This document shows, in pieces, positions 13,458 through 16,906 of a DNA stretch of 16,906 nt. The DNA lies in the NCBI GenBank assembly GCA_045134375.1, contig JBGUVL010000043.1, forward strand, positions 1 to 16,906, given 5' to 3'. Numbering within the stretch: the first letter of the stretch is position 1; the number at the start of each line of letters is the position of its first letter. The translations under genes and the position numbers were made by a program. The notes below the pieces were generated by a model. The model did not search any database. It was not told the origin of the DNA and saw only the letters and a program-made list of their open reading frames with translations. This DNA comes from JBGUVL01 sp045134375 (GTDB taxonomy: Bacteria > Bacillota_I > Bacilli_A > Erysipelotrichales > Erysipelotrichaceae).

Positions 13458-15329
13458 ATGAAAATCGCAATGGCACAAATAAATGTTGTAAGTGGTGCTT
13501 TGCAACATAATTTTGAAACAATAAAACGAAATATAAAAAAAGCAAAAGAAGAGAAAGCCGACATCATTGTTTTTCCAGAAATGTGCGTTAGTGGATATTT
13601 ACTACAAGATAAATGGTTAGATCATGAGTTTTGTGAAAATGTACATTCCTATAACGATAAAATTAAAGCGTTATCCGATGGAATTGGAATCGTATTTGGT
13701 AATCTTTATTATGGTGATGTGGCTAACGTAAAAAAAGGTAGAGATGGTAGAAAATGTCGATTTAATGTGGTATTGTTTGCTTATAATAACGAATGGGTAA
13801 AACGAGAAAATAATATATTAGATGGAATTCATATCAAACATTTAAATCCTGATTATCGTATTTTTGATGATTCACGTTATTTTCTTTCAGGTATTGAAGT
13901 ATCACAGACAATTTACGATGAAAAAGAAGCAATGATTTCACCATTTTTGTTTGAAAAAGAAGGAACTACGTATCGCATTGGATTAGAAGCTTGCGAAGAT
14001 ATGTGGAGTTCGGATTATAATGTTGATGTGACTGCTATTTATGCATTAAAAAAGACCGATTTTATCTTAAACGTATCAAGTAGTCCATGGACAATCAATA
14101 AAGAGATTTCTAGAGATAAGAGGATAAAAGAACATGCGGATAAATTAAAAGATAAAATGATGCCATTTCTTTATGTCAATGTATGTGGGATGCAAAATAC
14201 AGGGAAAAATATTGTCGTTTTTGACGGTGGTAGTACAGTTTATAATAAGAAAGGAAAACGTGTATTTTCATTGAACGATCGTTTTGAAGAAGAACTTGCT
14301 TATTATGATTTCATGAGTGAAAACGTTTGGGAAACCAATTCCAATAAACTTATCGATGCGTTAACTTGTGCAATCAAAGAAGTTGATCAGCAAATGTTCC
14401 ATTCTTCTTTAAAATGGATTATCGGTCTTTCAGGAGGCATTGATAGTAGTATTAATGCAGCATTGCTAGTAAAAGCGTTAGGAGCGGATCGTGTTGTTGG
14501 ATATAATATGGCAAGTGCCTATAATTCCATTACTACCAAAAATAATGCCCGTATCTTAGCGGAAGGATTAGGTATCCGTATTGTAGAAGGAAGTATTGAG
14601 AAGATTAATGAAGCTACTATTACGACAATGCAATCCTATGGATACCAAAAGGAATATTCGTCACTAGTATATGAAAATATTCAAGCAAGAATTCGTGGGC
14701 ATTTATTATCTACGTTTGCTTCTATAGAAGGTGGAGTTATCATTAATAATGCAAATAAGATTGAAGTTGCATTGGGATATTGTACCCTTTATGGTGACTG
14801 TATTGGTGCTTTGTCTCCTTTGGGTGATTTAACTAAAGTACAGTGTTTTGAAGTGGCGAAAAGCTTAAACGAGTATTTCGGTAAAGAAGTGATTTCAAAA
14901 ACGTTAATTCCTGAAGTTAAGAATGATGAAATTCATTGGGAAATGCCACCTAGTGCGGAATTAAAAGAAGCACAGTTGGATCCAATGAAATGGTATTATC
15001 ACGATGAAATCATTCGTATGCTAATGGATTATCCTACGGCTCGCATCGAACAATTTATGGAAAGTTATCGTAACGGAAGTATCTATGAAAGTGAGATGGG
15101 ACGATGGATTTCCTATTATCATCTTGAAAAAGGAGAAGACTTCATCAATGATCTTGAATGGTTATTACGTACGATGTATGGAGCTGTTTTCAAGCGGATT
15201 CAAATGCCTCCTATCTTGATGCTATCCCGTGGTGCTTTTGGAAGTGATTATCGAGAATCGCAACTTGGATTTATAAAAACAGAACGTTATCAACAATTAA
15301 AGAATGAAATAATAGCAAATGTAAAATAA
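13458..15329 (+). CDS. nadE: Glutamine-dependent NAD+ synthetase
   Basis: This two-domain enzyme makes NAD+ from deamido-NAD+, ATP and glutamine. The N-terminal nitrilase-type glutaminase has the triad E41 (VFPEMCVSGY), K127 (HIKHLNPDY) and C179 (LEACEDMW). The C-terminal ammonia-dependent synthetase has the ATP loop SGGIDSS (325-331), and further on NNANKIEVALGYCTLYGD. The start at 13458 (623 residues) begins MKIAMAQIN, as usual for the family, with GAGG (13445-13448) nine bases upstream. The in-frame ATG at 13449 would abut its ribosome site. It is not obviously linked to the preceding sporulation operon by function. Confidence 0.95.
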   Translation: MKIAMAQINVVSGALQHNFETIKRNIKKAKEEKADIIVFPEMCVSGYLLQDKWLDHEFCENVHSYNDKIKALSDGIGIVFGNLYYGDVANVKKGRDGRKCRFNVVLFAYNNEWVKRENNILDGIHIKHLNPDYRIFDDSRYFLSGIEVSQTIYDEKEAMISPFLFEKEGTTYRIGLEACEDMWSSDYNVDVTAIYALKKTDFILNVSSSPWTINKEISRDKRIKEHADKLKDKMMPFLYVNVCGMQNTGKNIVVFDGGSTVYNKKGKRVFSLNDRFEEELAYYDFMSENVWETNSNKLIDALTCAIKEVDQQMFHSSLKWIIGLSGGIDSSINAALLVKALGADRVVGYNMASAYNSITTKNNARILAEGLGIRIVEGSIEKINEATITTMQSYGYQKEYSSLVYENIQARIRGHLLSTFASIEGGVIINNANKIEVALGYCTLYGDCIGALSPLGDLTKVQCFEVAKSLNEYFGKEVISKTLIPEVKNDEIHWEMPPSAELKEAQLDPMKWYYHDEIIRMLMDYPTARIEQFMESYRNGSIYESEMGRWISYYHLEKGEDFINDLEWLLRTMYGAVFKRIQMPPILMLSRGAFGSDYRESQLGFIKTERYQQLKNEIIANVK

Positions 15330-15376
15330 AAAAATAGAAATATTTTATGATTTTTCATAAAATGTTTCTATTTTTT
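15329..15376. terminator. Bidirectional terminator between nadE and the spoVB-like gene
   Basis: ATTTTATGA (15342-15350) pairs with TCATAAAAT (15355-15363). After a single mismatch (15341/15364), AAAATAGAAA pairs with TTTCTATTTT further out. The stem is flanked by A on the left and T on the right, so it can stop transcripts from both sides. It overlaps the last codon and stop of the minus-strand gene. Confidence 0.85.
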
Positions 15377-16644
15377 ACCACATGTAGGAAGTGTACCATA
15401 TGAAATAATGTTGTGGTCAACATACCCAAAACCAAACCTAAAATTAAAGACATTTCTTTTAATCTGCTACTAAAAAAAACAACAAGTATTAGGCGAACCA
15501 TACATCCGAATAGAGTATCCATCGTACTTTCTTTTGATTTGCTCAATGCGTGAAGTATATTTGATAACACCGGTTGCAAAGAATAAAGAATAAAAGGAAG
15601 GGAACAAATTTTCAAATAATAGGCACCATTTGTTGTATGATAAAACAATTGACATATCCATTCACTGTTACAAAATAGAAAAACTCCATAAAGAATGCCA
15701 AATAAAAGAGAAATATAGGATATTTTATAAAAAAGTGAAAATGCATAACGATGTTGATTTCGACTATAGTGATAGGTAAATGAGGGAAGAAGAAAATTGG
15801 ATAAAGTGACAGTGATAAACGAAGGCATTGTTAATAAAGGTAATACATAACCATTAATTATTCCATACGCTAATATCATTTTTTTTGCAGAGATAATATC
15901 AATAAAGAGATTCATAAATATGGGTTCTAAAAAATAAGTAAAAGATCCAATGAAACGAGATGCACTCATAGGCAACGATAAATTTAGTATTTGTTTTAAC
16001 GATTGTGACGAATATGGAAGTTTTGAAATGGTAATATGGCTTGTGATCAGAATTGTTATGAAAAGAAAAATAGTAGAACAAAGTTCTCCAACACTAATAG
16101 ATAAGATAGCTATTCTTGCTAATTGTATACTTGTCATGTTGGGAATCATAAAGAAACAAAATAAGAGAAATAAAATTCTTGCTATTTCTTCCATGATTTG
16201 CGAAAAGGAGGCGGAAATAAAGTGTTGTTTTCCCATTAAATAGCCTTTTAATAATCCACTTAGCGCAACAAGAGGAAGAAAAGGTAATACACTATAAAAC
16301 AAGGAAAATAATTTTTCTTTAAAAAAAAGAGCAGAAAGAAATGGAATCAAAAATAAATACATAAGGGTAGTTGCAGAAGTCATAAAAATAGTGAAATAGA
16401 TACTGGTCGAAACAATGTTAAATTGATAATTTTTTTCTGCCACAAGCTTAGATAAGGCATTGGGAATACCTAATTGAACAACAGATATTAAGATAACAAT
16501 GGTAGGAGATAGAATCGAATAATAACTCATTGCTTGCATATCTAAATTACGAGCTAATAAGATTCTCGAATAAAATGATAATATTTTGGCAAGAAATGAG
16601 AAAGATAAAAGATAAAAAGAGAATTTAAATGTGTTTTTTTTCAT
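15355..16644 (-). CDS. spoVB: SpoVB-like polysaccharide/lipid II flippase (MOP superfamily), short form
   Basis: This integral membrane protein of about 429 residues has roughly 12 hydrophobic segments. The N-terminal part (SFLAKILSFYSRILLARNL, then QLGIPNALSKLVAEK) matches the SpoVB family, which is required for spore cortex peptidoglycan in B. subtilis. B. subtilis SpoVB is about 518 residues, so this version lacks about 90 residues, probably the last two membrane segments. I chose the ATG with its first base at 16644 because GGTGAT lies just upstream; an in-frame GTG (16692) and ATG (16656) give longer forms without a ribosome site. It diverges from a ComN-like gene, as I recall for spoVB in Bacillus. 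It could also be a general MOP flippase. Confidence 0.7.
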   Translation of the reverse strand: MKKNTFKFSFYLLSFSFLAKILSFYSRILLARNLDMQAMSYYSILSPTIVILISVVQLGIPNALSKLVAEKNYQFNIVSTSIYFTIFMTSATTLMYLFLIPFLSALFFKEKLFSLFYSVLPFLPLVALSGLLKGYLMGKQHFISASFSQIMEEIARILFLLFCFFMIPNMTSIQLARIAILSISVGELCSTIFLFITILITSHITISKLPYSSQSLKQILNLSLPMSASRFIGSFTYFLEPIFMNLFIDIISAKKMILAYGIINGYVLPLLTMPSFITVTLSNFLLPSFTYHYSRNQHRYAFSLFYKISYISLLFGILYGVFLFCNSEWICQLFYHTTNGAYYLKICSLPFILYSLQPVLSNILHALSKSKESTMDTLFGCMVRLILVVFFSSRLKEMSLILGLVLGMLTTTLFHMVHFLHVVKNRNIL

Positions 16645-16671
16645 ATTTATCACCATTTTTACTAAAAATGC

Positions 16672-16679
16672 TTTATAAT
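16672..16679. promoter_or_regulatory. Divergent promoters sharing one AT core
   Basis: TATAAT on the plus strand (16674-16679) and TATAAA on the minus strand (complement of 16672-16677) overlap, in a 62-base gap between divergent start codons. Implied starts are near 16686 (plus) and 16665 (minus). No strong -35 element is visible on either strand. Confidence 0.5.
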
Positions 16680-16706
16680 AATGTTTATGCACGAAAGGGG
16701 CGTATT

Positions 16707-16906
16707 ATGAGTCAAGAAGAATTAGTTCAAAATAGTATTGTACGATTAACAATTTTTCTTAAAATTTCACAGCTGCGACGAGAACAGCTTAGCACTCTTA
16801 CTTATACCCATATCGTAAACGTGTTATTTTTTTTAATATGGAAGCAGAAAATGCCTGCTACCATTAATCAGGCAGTCAATGATATCATGAAGCTAGAGGC
16901 AAAAGA
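16707..16906 (+). CDS. comN: ComN-like post-transcriptional regulator (3' end outside window)
   Basis: The first 66 codons of an open frame are visible, starting MSQEELVQNSIVRL, with a GAAAGGGG ribosome site (16693-16700). The segment YTHIVNVLFFLIWKQKMPATI followed by NQAVNDIMKLEAK resembles the helical core and VNDI motif of the ComN (YrzD) family. In Bacillus, ComN affects comE mRNA localisation, and the gene lies near spoVB and secDF. The neighbouring spoVB-like gene supports the call. The protein is truncated by the window end, no catalytic motif is expected, and the assignment rests on weak similarity plus context. Confidence 0.5.
   Translation, partial: MSQEELVQNSIVRLTIFLKISQLRREQLSTLTYTHIVNVLFFLIWKQKMPATINQAVNDIMKLEAK

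Noticed and set aside
15950..16243. A 97-codon plus-strand open frame opposite the spoVB-like gene
   Set aside because: It overlaps a clear membrane-protein gene on the other strand and has no promoter, ribosome site or recognisable motif.
1..16906. Mobile element, phage, CRISPR, toxin-antitoxin or defence genes
   Set aside because: No transposase, integrase, direct-repeat array or paired small toxin genes were seen; the gene order is consistent with ordinary chromosomal housekeeping and sporulation loci.

Overview
This is a low-GC, gene-dense chromosomal segment from an endospore-forming member of the Bacillota. The evidence for sporulation is direct: a spoIIAA-spoIIAB-sigF operon, dipicolinate synthase genes, a Cse60-family protein, a DUF1540 protein, DacF and a SpoVB-like flippase. 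Gene content and several neighbour pairs recall Bacillus (ccpA near tyrS, MurJ/YtgP next to an RsuA-type pseudouridine synthase, dacF next to spoIIA, SpoVB next to a ComN-like gene). The proteins are divergent and often shorter than their Bacillus counterparts, so a lineage such as Erysipelotrichia or a neighbour is a reasonable guess; that placement is inference. I see no mobile element, phage, CRISPR array, tRNA or rRNA.

Layout. (1) 1-2437: the 3' part of a CcpA-like regulator, a tyrosine T-box leader, tyrS and its terminator. (2) 2498-4609: a tightly overlapping operon dpaA-dpaB-dapA that would make dihydrodipicolinate and oxidise it to dipicolinic acid. (3) 4637-5050: two tiny spore-associated genes missed by length filters, cse60 and a cysteine-rich DUF1540 gene, with sporulation-type promoter candidates and a terminator. 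(4) 5084-9326: a probable operon of an unrecognised lipoprotein, MurJ/YtgP lipid II flippase, RsuA-like pseudouridine synthase, thymidylate synthase and dihydrofolate reductase. (5) 9335-10695: pyrimidine-nucleoside phosphorylase as its own unit. (6) 10721-13420: dacF, a terminator, then spoIIAA-spoIIAB-sigF. (7) 13423-15376: glutamine-dependent NAD synthetase, ending at a bidirectional terminator. (8) 15355-16906: a minus-strand SpoVB-like flippase divergent from a ComN-like gene cut by the window end.

How they work together. DapA and DpaAB feed spore-core dipicolinate. SpoIIAA/SpoIIAB gate SigF in the forespore. DacF, MurJ and the SpoVB-like protein act on peptidoglycan and cortex. ThyA, DHFR and PyNP handle thymidylate synthesis and pyrimidine nucleoside salvage. 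Most of the window is recognisable core and sporulation biology. I do not see a clearly new multi-gene system. The best leads are small: a lipoprotein translationally coupled to MurJ, a Shine-Dalgarno-less cse60, a DUF1540 protein with an added cysteine cluster, divergent DPA enzymes, and a nucleoside phosphorylase lacking a usually conserved active-site histidine.
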